A DNA stretch of 49,380 bases from Mesoaciditoga sp. GTDB taxonomy: Bacteria > Thermotogota > Thermotogae > Mesoaciditogales > Mesoaciditogaceae. Numbering within the stretch: position 1 is the stretch's first letter; each line of letters starts with the position of its first letter. The DNA lies in NCBI GenBank assembly GCA_002878315.1, contig PNIW01000001.1, positions 1 to 49,380 of the forward strand. The letters run 5' to 3'. The position numbers and the translations under genes are program-made. Under the pieces are notes generated by a model. That model searched no databases. It saw only the letters and a program-made list of their open reading frames with translations, and was not told the origin of the DNA. Below are positions 39,322-46,741 of this stretch, one piece after another.

Positions 39322-39804
39322 TTAAATATTGATTTTGTCCGAGTTAAGGTTAAGTATTAACTCTACCTCTCCGACACCTATACTCAAACTCTCGGCTATT
39401 TTTTTGGTATTCCATCCTTTTTTCGCAAGATCGAGAACTTTTCCCTCTTTATCTATATCGTTAAAGATCTCCTCTTTTGATTCAACATTAATGAGATCCT
39501 CGTGAATTACATTTTGAGGAGTTTCGGAAATTTTATTCATTCTATCTGCCATATTCTCATTTAATTTAATGTAAAGTTCATTTGCTTGGTAAATCACACT
39601 TCTCAATTCGGATATCTTTTTGTCTAAAGTATCGACATTCGTATTCGTAACATGCTGGATCTTTCCTATAAGGCGTGATACGTCCTCGATTACGTTTAAA
39701 TTGTCATATTTATCACGGTCACGAACTTTGGAGATCAAAAAATAAGCAATTCCTCCCGAGATCCCACCGATTAATGCCCCGATCACAAACCACGCCAGAT
39801 TCAC
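39322..39804 (-). CDS. SwrB/DUF6115-like membrane protein with C-terminal HTH
   Basis: A 160-residue protein: N-terminal membrane span (LAWFVIGALIGGISGGIAYF), coiled coil (residues ~50-95), and a C-terminal helix-turn-helix unit LAKKGWNTKKIAESLSIG followed by VGEVELILNL. This order and the GEVELILNL ending match SwrB-type proteins of Firmicutes fla operons, which help activate the flagellar export apparatus. The GTG at 39804 overlaps the upstream TGA (GTGA) and is preferred over a longer frame. It is the last of the flagellar-block genes. Assignment is by architecture. Confidence 0.55.
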   Translation of the reverse strand: MNLAWFVIGALIGGISGGIAYFLISKVRDRDKYDNLNVIEDVSRLIGKIQHVTNTNVDTLDKKISELRSVIYQANELYIKLNENMADRMNKISETPQNVIHEDLINVESKEEIFNDIDKEGKVLDLAKKGWNTKKIAESLSIGVGEVELILNLNSDKINI

Positions 39805-40388
39805 CGTGTGAATACCACCTCCGGAAAGGACAGATCCATCGGACCTTGCCATGTAAGAGTTGAATTTGAAATCGTCGTTGGAGTCGGGCTTACAGAGATT
39901 ATCCTACTATCCAGAGGAAATTCAAAGGTCACAATGGAATTCTTATCGAGTTTCATTCCAATCTTTCCCATCGAAACGTAATAATTCGATCCTTTCACAG
40001 TTACTATCCCATCTACAACGCTGTGCTCCGTAAATTGGAGAGTATTAGGATTCAAAACGGTGGCCGTTGAATCGTAACTTACAGGAACAAGATTTAGTTT
40101 GGTCGATTTTGAAAGGTTATCGAACATCTGCTGGTAAGATTTGAATTTGTCCTGAGGACTCAATTTGTTGTATTCGTCAAGCGCCTTTTGAAGATCGTTC
40201 GAATTTGCATAATAAAGTTTCACGCTGTCATTTATGACAACGGGAGTTGAGTAAGTGAAAATGTATTCTGCCTGGTAGGCAATTTGTTCGTATGGCGGCT
40301 TTTTGTTTGCAGTTATCACAAACTGGACTACCATAACGACTACAAGCACGCCAACCATTATCCACAAAAATCTGTTATACTTTGACAT
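39801..40388 (-). CDS. Membrane-anchored protein of unknown function in flagellar block
   Basis: A 195-residue protein with one N-terminal membrane span (FLWIMVGVLVVVMVVQFVI) and an exported, beta-rich C-terminal part (for example HSVVDGIVTVKGSNYYVS). It may belong to a Thermotogota DUF family (DUF4897 comes to mind, not verified). No catalytic motif. It lies between the 89-residue gene and the SwrB-like gene, overlapping the latter by 4 nt, so a link to motility or cell surface is possible. Confidence 0.55.
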   Translation of the reverse strand: MSKYNRFLWIMVGVLVVVMVVQFVITANKKPPYEQIAYQAEYIFTYSTPVVINDSVKLYYANSNDLQKALDEYNKLSPQDKFKSYQQMFDNLSKSTKLNLVPVSYDSTATVLNPNTLQFTEHSVVDGIVTVKGSNYYVSMGKIGMKLDKNSIVTFEFPLDSRIISVSPTPTTISNSTLTWQGPMDLSFPEVVFTR

Positions 40389-40402
40389 TCAAAAACCTCC
40401 AT

Positions 40403-40672
40403 TTAAAATTCATGTGTTTTTCTCCACAAATCAACGAGGTATTCTCCTAAATATTTAACCTCTTCTATTGAATCGAATTTCGATATTTCCTCCTCAAGTA
40501 TTTTTTTTAAATCGTTGCTGTCTTTATTCTTCTTATCGAAAACCTTTATCTGATTTCTTATCTCATTGACTATTTCTGTCGCAATAAGGCGGGTTAGTTC
40601 ATGAACAAGATCTTCAATACGTGCCTGATCTTTTGGTTCCTTTTTTCCGTAAGAAAAAAAGTAATCAGCCAT
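40403..40672 (-). CDS. Small helical protein downstream of fliH, function unknown
   Basis: An 89-residue, probably all-helical, charged protein (RIEDLVHELTRLIATEIVNEI; EISKFDSIEEVKYLGEYLVDLW). It is not FliI or FliJ, which often follow fliH. The ATG at 40672 overlaps the end of fliH and has GGTGG 6-7 nt upstream. No family recognised; its position suggests a flagellar assembly or regulatory partner. Confidence 0.55.
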   Translation of the reverse strand: MADYFFSYGKKEPKDQARIEDLVHELTRLIATEIVNEIRNQIKVFDKKNKDSNDLKKILEEEISKFDSIEEVKYLGEYLVDLWRKTHEF

Positions 40673-41327
40673 TTTTGCCACCGCTTACGCCAAAACTCTT
40701 TCTCATCAATTCTTCAAAGGCCTTTAACTGTGAAGCGACTCTCAAATCCATTACACCGAAATCGACCTCTGCTTTCAAATCATTGGGCCCGAAAGAAGGA
40801 TCGACGATTACATCAATAGACCTATTCTTTAGATCCTCCAAAATTTCTTCAGGCAGATTTGACGGAACATACAACTTGACATTTTTAGAGGATTTGACCA
40901 TTTCGAGCACTCTCTCTATTTTTTTCGAAATGGAAGAAGGTTCTACTTCTGAGAGGACTATCTCTTTTACAACGCTTATGGAAAGTTCGAGCAAATAAGG
41001 GGTAAGATCGTCAACGGATTTATCGATATTTTTCTTTACTTTCTCGATAAATGGATCAAGATCAAAAAATTTCTTTTTCCATTCATTTAAACCCTTTTCG
41101 TATCCGGACTTGTATCCTTCATCGTAAGCATTCGCTTTTATCTCTTTCGACTCAGCAATGGCCGAGTTCAATATTTTCTCGTACTCTTTCTTTGCACTTT
41201 CAAGGATGAACCTGGCCCTTTTTTCGGCCTCTTCTAAAAGATCGAACTTTTCCTCCATCTTTTGATCTTGATGGCCGATTTTGATTTTGTCTTCAAAAAT
41301 AGAGGGCTTTTTTATTATCTCAGACAA
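40665..41327 (-). CDS. fliH: Flagellar assembly protein FliH
   Basis: A 220-residue FliH/HrpE-family protein: a long charged coiled coil (residues ~25-90, LLEEAEKRARFILESAKKEYE) and a C-terminal domain with the family tail VDPSFGPNDLKAEVDFGVMDL. It binds the export ATPase FliI at the cytoplasmic side. The start is TTG at 41327, overlapping the fliG stop, with AGAGG upstream. fliI is not next to it. Confidence 0.85.
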   Translation of the reverse strand: MSEIIKKPSIFEDKIKIGHQDQKMEEKFDLLEEAEKRARFILESAKKEYEKILNSAIAESKEIKANAYDEGYKSGYEKGLNEWKKKFFDLDPFIEKVKKNIDKSVDDLTPYLLELSISVVKEIVLSEVEPSSISKKIERVLEMVKSSKNVKLYVPSNLPEEILEDLKNRSIDVIVDPSFGPNDLKAEVDFGVMDLRVASQLKAFEELMRKSFGVSGGKNG

Positions 41328-42333
41328 TTATATCCTCTCCCCCTCCGTGGCTTATGACTATTTCCCCTGCATCCTCAAGTTTTCTCACTATCGCAACGAT
41401 CTTTTGCTGCGCCGTTTCAACATCTTTGACCCTGACAGGCCCCATATATTTCAATTCATCTTCGAGCAAAGCGGCGGCCCTCTTGGACATATTCGACATC
41501 AATTTGTTCTTGACCTGTTCTGTCGTGCCTTTTATTGCAAGCGCAAGATCGTGTGTGTCCACCTCTCTCATTATCAACTGGACAGATCTATCGTCAAGTT
41601 TAAGTATATCCTCAAAGACGAACATTCTCTTCTTTATCTCCTCGGCAAGATCCGGATCCGTCTTTTGAATATCATCAAGAATTCTCTTTTCGGCAGTCCT
41701 GTCGAGGGCATTGACGATCTCAACTGCGACATCTATTCCGCCAACATTGCTGAAATCCTGTGTTACAAAAGAAGAGAGCCTCTTTTCCATATTTTTCTCT
41801 ATCTGCTTTACCACCTCCGGAGAGGCTCTCTCGAGAAGAGAAAGCCTTTTTATAACCTCAGCCTGCAATTCCTCCGGGAAGGAAATTATTATCTGGGCGG
41901 CCTGTTTCGGTTCAAGATATGCAAGGACAAGTGCGATCGTCTGAGGATGTTCATTCTGTAAAAAGTTCACAAGTTGGGCAACGTCAGATTTTTTCATAAA
42001 ATCAAAAGGTTTGACCTGCAAATTTGAAGTTAATTTTCCTATTATCTCGTAAGCCTTTTGTGGCCCTAAAGCCTTTTCAAGTATCTCTTTTGCGTACTCT
42101 ATGCCGCCCTTGTTTATGTACTCTTTGGCCTGCATCATTTCTGAGAATTCTCTCAGCGCTTCCTGCCTTTCCTGCTCTGAGATGTTTTTCAAGTTCGCAA
42201 TTTCAAGCGTGAGAGATTCTATCTCTTCTTCACTTAAATTCTTCAGGATTTTGGCTGCCCTTTCGGGGCCTATTGTAAGAAGAAAAATGGCTGCCTTGCG
42301 CTTGTTAGAACTTTCCTTTTTATTTTCGGCCAT
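41320..42333 (-). CDS. fliG: Flagellar motor switch protein FliG
   Basis: A 337-residue torque-generating rotor protein. N-terminal FliF-binding domain, middle ARM repeat with EHPQTIALVLAYL (EHPQ motif, near residue 127) and the C-terminal domain with MFVFEDILKLDDRSVQLIMREVD, which carries the charged residues that meet the stator. Length is standard. It lies directly after fliF. Confidence 0.97.
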   Translation of the reverse strand: MAENKKESSNKRKAAIFLLTIGPERAAKILKNLSEEEIESLTLEIANLKNISEQERQEALREFSEMMQAKEYINKGGIEYAKEILEKALGPQKAYEIIGKLTSNLQVKPFDFMKKSDVAQLVNFLQNEHPQTIALVLAYLEPKQAAQIIISFPEELQAEVIKRLSLLERASPEVVKQIEKNMEKRLSSFVTQDFSNVGGIDVAVEIVNALDRTAEKRILDDIQKTDPDLAEEIKKRMFVFEDILKLDDRSVQLIMREVDTHDLALAIKGTTEQVKNKLMSNMSKRAAALLEDELKYMGPVRVKDVETAQQKIVAIVRKLEDAGEIVISHGGGEDIIV

Positions 42334-42336
42334 TCT

Positions 42337-43905
42337 TCACTCCTTGTTTAGCCATAATTTTATTATCTGGGCAACATCTTCTGGATCCTTATCTACCCAT
42401 GTGGTAATATTATTTTCAAGTTTGAGCATCTCTCCATTTTGAGGCTCCACCTGCTGTGCCTTTTTGGCAATTTCCGCGGCCTCTGCCTCTATTCTTTTTC
42501 TTCTTTCTTCCACTTCTTTTATCTTCTTTTTTCTTCTTAACCTAACAGCCATGTAAAAGATCGCAATCGTTATAAGTATTGAAAGAAGAATCGAGTATAT
42601 CACTATAAGTCTAAATCTTTGCGTTTCTGCCGATTGCTCAAGTGCCTTCTGAGCCATTATCTCTGCACTATTGTTGAATGGCATAGCCAAAACCTTTATA
42701 TTGGATGTCGAAGCGCCTACAGACATTGCAACGGCAGATTGAATTGTCGGAATAATAGATGTGTTTGTCGAATTCAAAAAGACAGTCATTGTCAAATCTT
42801 TGATATCTCCTGATTTGTCATTTATTATCTTTTGATAAACCTGAGAAACATCGTAATTCGTTATCGTGTTAGAATAACTCGATACAGCCGAAGAAGGATT
42901 TGTGCTGACGTAAGTGGGCGGTATATTTGAAGCCATTCCAACAGGACCGGAAGGCACGCCATTGGAGGATATGCTTGTTTGCTGTTGCTGATTTGCAATG
43001 ACGCCGGTGTTATTTTTAGTGTCATAAGGAACGTAAGTTTTGTTCTCTTCCGTTATCTGCTGCCAGTCAAGTTGAACGTTGGCCGCAACCGCAACGTTTC
43101 CGTATCCGAAAACGTTGTAAAGCATTCCTAAAACCTTCGAAACGTAGTATTTTTCAACCATTTGCTGGAGTTGAAGTTTTGAAGTTGCAACCATTGCGTT
43201 TTGAGAAAGATCTATTTCATTGCTTAAAACATTCGAATACTGGTCAACGATCTTAACATCGGATATTGACATATTACCAACTGCGCCAGCAACAAGATTG
43301 GCAATGCCGAGAATCTGATTTTGAGAAAGTTGCATGTTGGGCTTTAAAACGACCAAAACGGAAGCAGTAGGTTTCTCTTCCTGACCCGGAACATAATAAG
43401 TGTACTTCGGCAAAGAAAGGAAGACCTTAGAATATTGCACGGGAGAGAGCATATCTATGCTTCCCTCGAGTTCCCCGGCAAGGGCTATCTGGTACTCGAC
43501 CTGCCTGTCAAAACTCGTCATGCCAAGAGAGGCAAGGGAATTGTTCGTAAGAAGTTTGTATCCCTGAACGCCAGCAGTCGGCCCAAGAAGGCCATCCGTT
43601 GCGAGTTTCATTCTGACCTCGTAAACATTTTGGGAGGCCGGAATGTATATGGTGCCATTAGGACCGGCCTTGTAAGGGATTCCAAGCTTTTGAAGATCGT
43701 TTATTATGCTTCCCGCATTTGAATCAGAAACGTTTGAAACAAGAACAACGTATTTTGGAATGGAATTAACGTAGATCAAAATGGAAAAGACAACTATAAT
43801 TCCGGCAAAAAGGCTTATCCACAAAATCTTCTGATTTGTGTTAAGAGGTTTAAAACGTTCGTTGTAAAATTGCTTTACCTTTGACCAGATATCGTTGAAA
43901 TTCAT
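42337..43905 (-). CDS. fliF: Flagellar MS-ring protein FliF
   Basis: A 522-residue MS-ring protein: membrane span near residues 27-46, ring-building motifs (YEVRMKLATDGL; YQIALAGELEGSI; VFLSLPKYTYYV), a disordered Ser/Asn-rich loop (~305-345), a second span near 430-455 and a cytoplasmic FliG-binding tail (ITTWVDKDPEDVAQIIKLWL). The start overlaps the end of the degenerate amidohydrolase gene by 4 nt. Confidence 0.96.
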   Translation of the reverse strand: MNFNDIWSKVKQFYNERFKPLNTNQKILWISLFAGIIVVFSILIYVNSIPKYVVLVSNVSDSNAGSIINDLQKLGIPYKAGPNGTIYIPASQNVYEVRMKLATDGLLGPTAGVQGYKLLTNNSLASLGMTSFDRQVEYQIALAGELEGSIDMLSPVQYSKVFLSLPKYTYYVPGQEEKPTASVLVVLKPNMQLSQNQILGIANLVAGAVGNMSISDVKIVDQYSNVLSNEIDLSQNAMVATSKLQLQQMVEKYYVSKVLGMLYNVFGYGNVAVAANVQLDWQQITEENKTYVPYDTKNNTGVIANQQQQTSISSNGVPSGPVGMASNIPPTYVSTNPSSAVSSYSNTITNYDVSQVYQKIINDKSGDIKDLTMTVFLNSTNTSIIPTIQSAVAMSVGASTSNIKVLAMPFNNSAEIMAQKALEQSAETQRFRLIVIYSILLSILITIAIFYMAVRLRRKKKIKEVEERRKRIEAEAAEIAKKAQQVEPQNGEMLKLENNITTWVDKDPEDVAQIIKLWLNKE

Positions 43906-45188
43906 CTTAGATTGGATATCACTTTCCTTCTTATCTCTTCAAGTCTATCCTCAAGATCGCTTTCGTAGGCCTTTCCTGAATCGTAAGCGATCTTACCATC
44001 CACAATGGTCATATAAACTTTAGCGTCTCTTAAAAAATCGAAGATCAACTTTCTCAAAATGGGCCTTTTTCCATCTCCAAGCGAACAATCGCAATCGTAT
44101 ATCGCCATATCTGCGGCATACCCGGGTATCAATTTGCCCATCGGCTTATCAAAGAGTTTTGTACCGAGCCGGTAACTATTTTCAAGTAGCATCTTTTTCG
44201 TCTGGTATATCGAATCGAAGTCCTCGCCTTCCTTTAACATCTTTCTCAAAAGAAATGTAACCTGAGCCTCCATGAGAATCGAAAGATCTGGTATAGTGCC
44301 GGTTCCCAAAGAAACATTTATACTCCTTCCCATCATTCCATCTATATTCGGGAACTGACTTCCATGCGTCATCATCTGCCTTGTGCAGTAAATGGCCATC
44401 GTACCCGACGCAGCCATAACGTCAAGGTCTGTTTCTGTAAAGTGCCTTGCGTTGACTATAAGCATTTTATCATCTAAAAGGCTAAGATGTCTCAACCTTT
44501 CAAGGTTGGACATTCCGTATTTGGCGAAAGCCTCCTGTTCCTCTCTTTTTTCGTCCGATAATAGTATAACAACAAATGCGTCTATCGACTTTGCGAAATC
44601 TCTGAGCAAACTCATGAAATGATCATCGAAATTCGTTATCGAATTGAGCGGAATGTATTTCGGCCTTTCTCCCGATTTCAAAAGCCTTTGAAGATCCTCG
44701 GGTGTCTGAACACTTTCGCCGACTGCAAACTTAAAAGGCCAAATATTCGATACAGCCTCAAGGGTTTTTTCAACCTCTATTTTGTGCAAATATCTTTCTA
44801 TCGATCCGGCAACACAGGTTATGCCGTGTCTTAATCCTTCCCATGCAACCTTTTCGGCGACCGTAAAGAAAACCTCATCGTTAAAGATATTCTGGAAAAC
44901 ATCGTATATCTTTTTCTTCAAATCCTCATGAGAAATTCCCGTCTTTTCTTCTATTCCAAAATCGGGAAAGATCAAAGATTCGAAATTCACGTAAGCATCT
45001 ATAAAACCCGGCAAAACAATTCGTCCCGCACCATCTATTATTTCTTTTTCAACATGGAGATATTTTTTCTCCAGATCTTCCTTTTTTCCAATATCTACTA
45101 TTTCGTCTCCATTTATCTCTAACGCACCGTCTTCTATCATTCCAGTTTCAAGATCGTTGGTAACGATCTTAACATTTGTAATGAGCAT
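43902..45188 (-). CDS. Amidohydrolase-fold protein lacking metal ligands (probable pseudoenzyme)
   Basis: A 428-residue protein with the layout of SsnA/chlorohydrolase-like amidohydrolases: beta-sandwich N-terminus (LITNVKIVTNDLETGMIEDG), IVLPGFIDA, barrel, and C-terminal PGYAADMAIYD. The metal-binding HxH after the PGFIDA motif is changed to AYVNFE (Y66, N68); the later histidine position reads LIVNARHF, and the conserved GTD aspartate is GTGTIPD. It is therefore probably not a metal-dependent hydrolase. The ATG at 45188 has GGGGG upstream; a longer frame (from 45236) would begin upstream of the predicted transcription start. It is the first gene of the flagellar run and overlaps fliF. Confidence 0.8.
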   Translation of the reverse strand: MLITNVKIVTNDLETGMIEDGALEINGDEIVDIGKKEDLEKKYLHVEKEIIDGAGRIVLPGFIDAYVNFESLIFPDFGIEEKTGISHEDLKKKIYDVFQNIFNDEVFFTVAEKVAWEGLRHGITCVAGSIERYLHKIEVEKTLEAVSNIWPFKFAVGESVQTPEDLQRLLKSGERPKYIPLNSITNFDDHFMSLLRDFAKSIDAFVVILLSDEKREEQEAFAKYGMSNLERLRHLSLLDDKMLIVNARHFTETDLDVMAASGTMAIYCTRQMMTHGSQFPNIDGMMGRSINVSLGTGTIPDLSILMEAQVTFLLRKMLKEGEDFDSIYQTKKMLLENSYRLGTKLFDKPMGKLIPGYAADMAIYDCDCSLGDGKRPILRKLIFDFLRDAKVYMTIVDGKIAYDSGKAYESDLEDRLEEIRRKVISNLR

Positions 45189-45226
45189 TGATGCGACCCC
45201 CTCATTTTTGGATTTCTCGATAATCA

Positions 45227-45235
45227 ATTTTACCA
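45227..45235 (-). promoter_or_regulatory. Candidate promoter for the flagellar run
   Basis: TGGTAAAAT on the minus strand, an extended -10, 40 bp upstream of the ATG at 45188; the region where a -35 would be is occupied by the tRNA terminator tail and matches poorly. Predicted start ~45220. Confidence 0.4.
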
Positions 45236-45242
45236 CTTTGAA

Positions 45243-45273
45243 TTATAAAAATAAAAGCGGTCTTAAGACCGCT
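45243..45273 (-). terminator. Intrinsic terminator of tRNA-Leu
   Basis: A perfect 7-bp stem AGCGGTC-TTAA-GACCGCT (45256-45273) followed on the minus strand by TTTTATTTTTATAA. It begins 2 bp after the tRNA CCA end. Confidence 0.85.
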
Positions 45274-45275
45274 AA

Positions 45276-45365
45276 TGGTGCCGAGAGTGGGAATTGAACC
45301 CACACGAACCTTTCCGGTTCACTGGATTTTGAGTCCAGCGCGTCTGCCAGTTCCGCCATCTCGGC
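45276..45365 (-). tRNA. tRNA-Leu (anticodon CAA)
   Basis: A 90-nt class II tRNA. Acceptor stem GCCGAGA/TCTCGGC with discriminator A and encoded CCA (45278-45276). The anticodon stem is CTGGA/TCCAG with loop CTCAAAA, giving anticodon CAA, which reads UUG. The long variable arm has a GAACC/GGTTC stem, typical of leucine tRNA. The T loop TTCAATT is normal. TTG is also used as a start codon in many neighbours, but initiation uses tRNA-fMet, not this tRNA. Confidence 0.97.
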
Positions 45366-45375
45366 GCACTATTTT

Positions 45376-45404
45376 ATTTTATCATAAGGATAATAAAAAT
45401 TCAA
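45376..45404 (-). promoter_or_regulatory. Promoter of tRNA-Leu
   Basis: On the minus strand TTGAAT (45404-45399) and TAAAAT (45381-45376) are 17 bp apart, and the -10 is extended by TGA. Predicted start near 45369, just before the tRNA 5' end. The -35 overlaps the stop codon of the response regulator gene. Confidence 0.6.
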
Positions 45405-46741
45405 CCATTAAGATGCTTTATCATATTTTGAAGAAGGCGCCTATCCATCTTTGCCATTTCTGCGGCCTTTGAAACATTTCCTCCGGCTTTAAAAAGTAAT
45501 GAAGAGACAAATTGATTCTCGAGTTGGCGGTAAAGTTTGTCTCTCTCAATTCGTTTTCTAAGAAGAAAGGCTCTGTAATCGATAATCTCTTCTTCAGACA
45601 CCTCCAATGGCAAATCCCTTGCTTTTATCTCTCCTTCTGCATTCAAAACCGCTCTCAAGATCACATTCTGTAATTCTCTAACGTTACCAGGCCATCTGTA
45701 AGTTTTTAACATTTCCATCGCCTTGGGAGAAATTGATTTCACGTTCTTTTTCATCTGTTCCGCATATCTGTTCATGTAATACTCTGCGAGAATTTCTATA
45801 TCTTCGGGCCTTTCTCTCAAAGGTGGAATCTCTATCCTTATAACGTTTATCCTGTAATAAAGATCTTCTCTGAATTTTTTATCATCTATCATCTTCTCAA
45901 GCGGTTTATTTGTGGCACTTATGAGTCTAAAATCGATCTTCCTTTCCTCAACGCTTCCGAGTCTTGTTATTTTGAAGTCCTGAAGTACCCTGAGTAACTT
46001 TGCCTGATCTTCGAGCGGCATATCTCCTATCTCATCGAGAAAAAGCGTGCCTCCGTTAGCCGCTTCAAACTTTCCTATTTTTCTTGAATTTGCCCCCGTA
46101 AAGGCCCCCTGCTCGTATCCGAAAAACTCACTTTCGAAAAGTTCTACGGGAATTGCCGACATGTTAACCGCCATAAAGGGACCAGTGCATCTTGGACCTT
46201 GATCGTGGATTGCGCGCGCGATGAGTTCCTTTCCGGTCCCGCTCTCTCCAAGGATAAGAATTGGAAGATCGAGATTTGCGTACTGCGGAATCTTATCGAG
46301 AATTTTGAGGATCTTTTCGCTCTTCGTTATGATATTCGAAGACCTCTTTATTCGTTCTCTTAATATAGAATTTTCCCTTTTTATGTTGACGTAATTTATA
46401 CTTCTGTCTATTTTTGTCTCGAGATCTTCCAAATTCACAGGTTTTGTTATGTAATCGTATGCTCCCTTTTTAATGGCTTCGACGGCATTTTCTATCGTTC
46501 CAAAAGCCGTGATTATTATGACAGGAATGTCGAATTGATCCCTTACAATTCTTAAAAGTTCTATTCCGTCCATCTTTGGCATCTTTATATCGGTCACGAT
46601 GAGATCTACCCGGTTTTTTCGAATTATCTCAAGGGCTTCGAGCCCGTTCTGTGCCGTCAAAACATCGTATTTCTTCGAAAAATTCATCCTCATAAGTTCT
46701 AACATGTAACTTTCATCGTCGACGAAAAGTATTGTGTTCAC
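45401..46741 (-). CDS. Sigma-54-dependent response regulator, NtrC family
   Basis: A 446-residue regulator in three parts: receiver (residues 1-120, phosphorylation site D51 in LIVTDIKMPKMDG, conserved VDDE), AAA+ activator domain (~140-375) with Walker A GESGTGKELIA, the sigma-54 contact loop GAFTGA, Walker B LFLDEIGDM and the RPEDIEILAEY region, and a C-terminal Fis-type HTH (FKAGGNVSKAAEMAKMDRRLL). All residues needed for sigma-54 activation are present. Its start overlaps the end of the kinase gene, forming a typical two-component operon. Target: probably the SPW gene upstream (see its promoter). Confidence 0.95.
   Translation of the reverse strand: MNTILFVDDESYMLELMRMNFSKKYDVLTAQNGLEALEIIRKNRVDLIVTDIKMPKMDGIELLRIVRDQFDIPVIIITAFGTIENAVEAIKKGAYDYITKPVNLEDLETKIDRSINYVNIKRENSILRERIKRSSNIITKSEKILKILDKIPQYANLDLPILILGESGTGKELIARAIHDQGPRCTGPFMAVNMSAIPVELFESEFFGYEQGAFTGANSRKIGKFEAANGGTLFLDEIGDMPLEDQAKLLRVLQDFKITRLGSVEERKIDFRLISATNKPLEKMIDDKKFREDLYYRINVIRIEIPPLRERPEDIEILAEYYMNRYAEQMKKNVKSISPKAMEMLKTYRWPGNVRELQNVILRAVLNAEGEIKARDLPLEVSEEEIIDYRAFLLRKRIERDKLYRQLENQFVSSLLFKAGGNVSKAAEMAKMDRRLLQNMIKHLNG

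Noticed and set aside
41281-41961. 226-residue plus-strand open frame opposite fliG
   Set aside because: FliG motifs on the minus strand are unambiguous; the plus frame is aromatic/Leu-rich antisense sequence.
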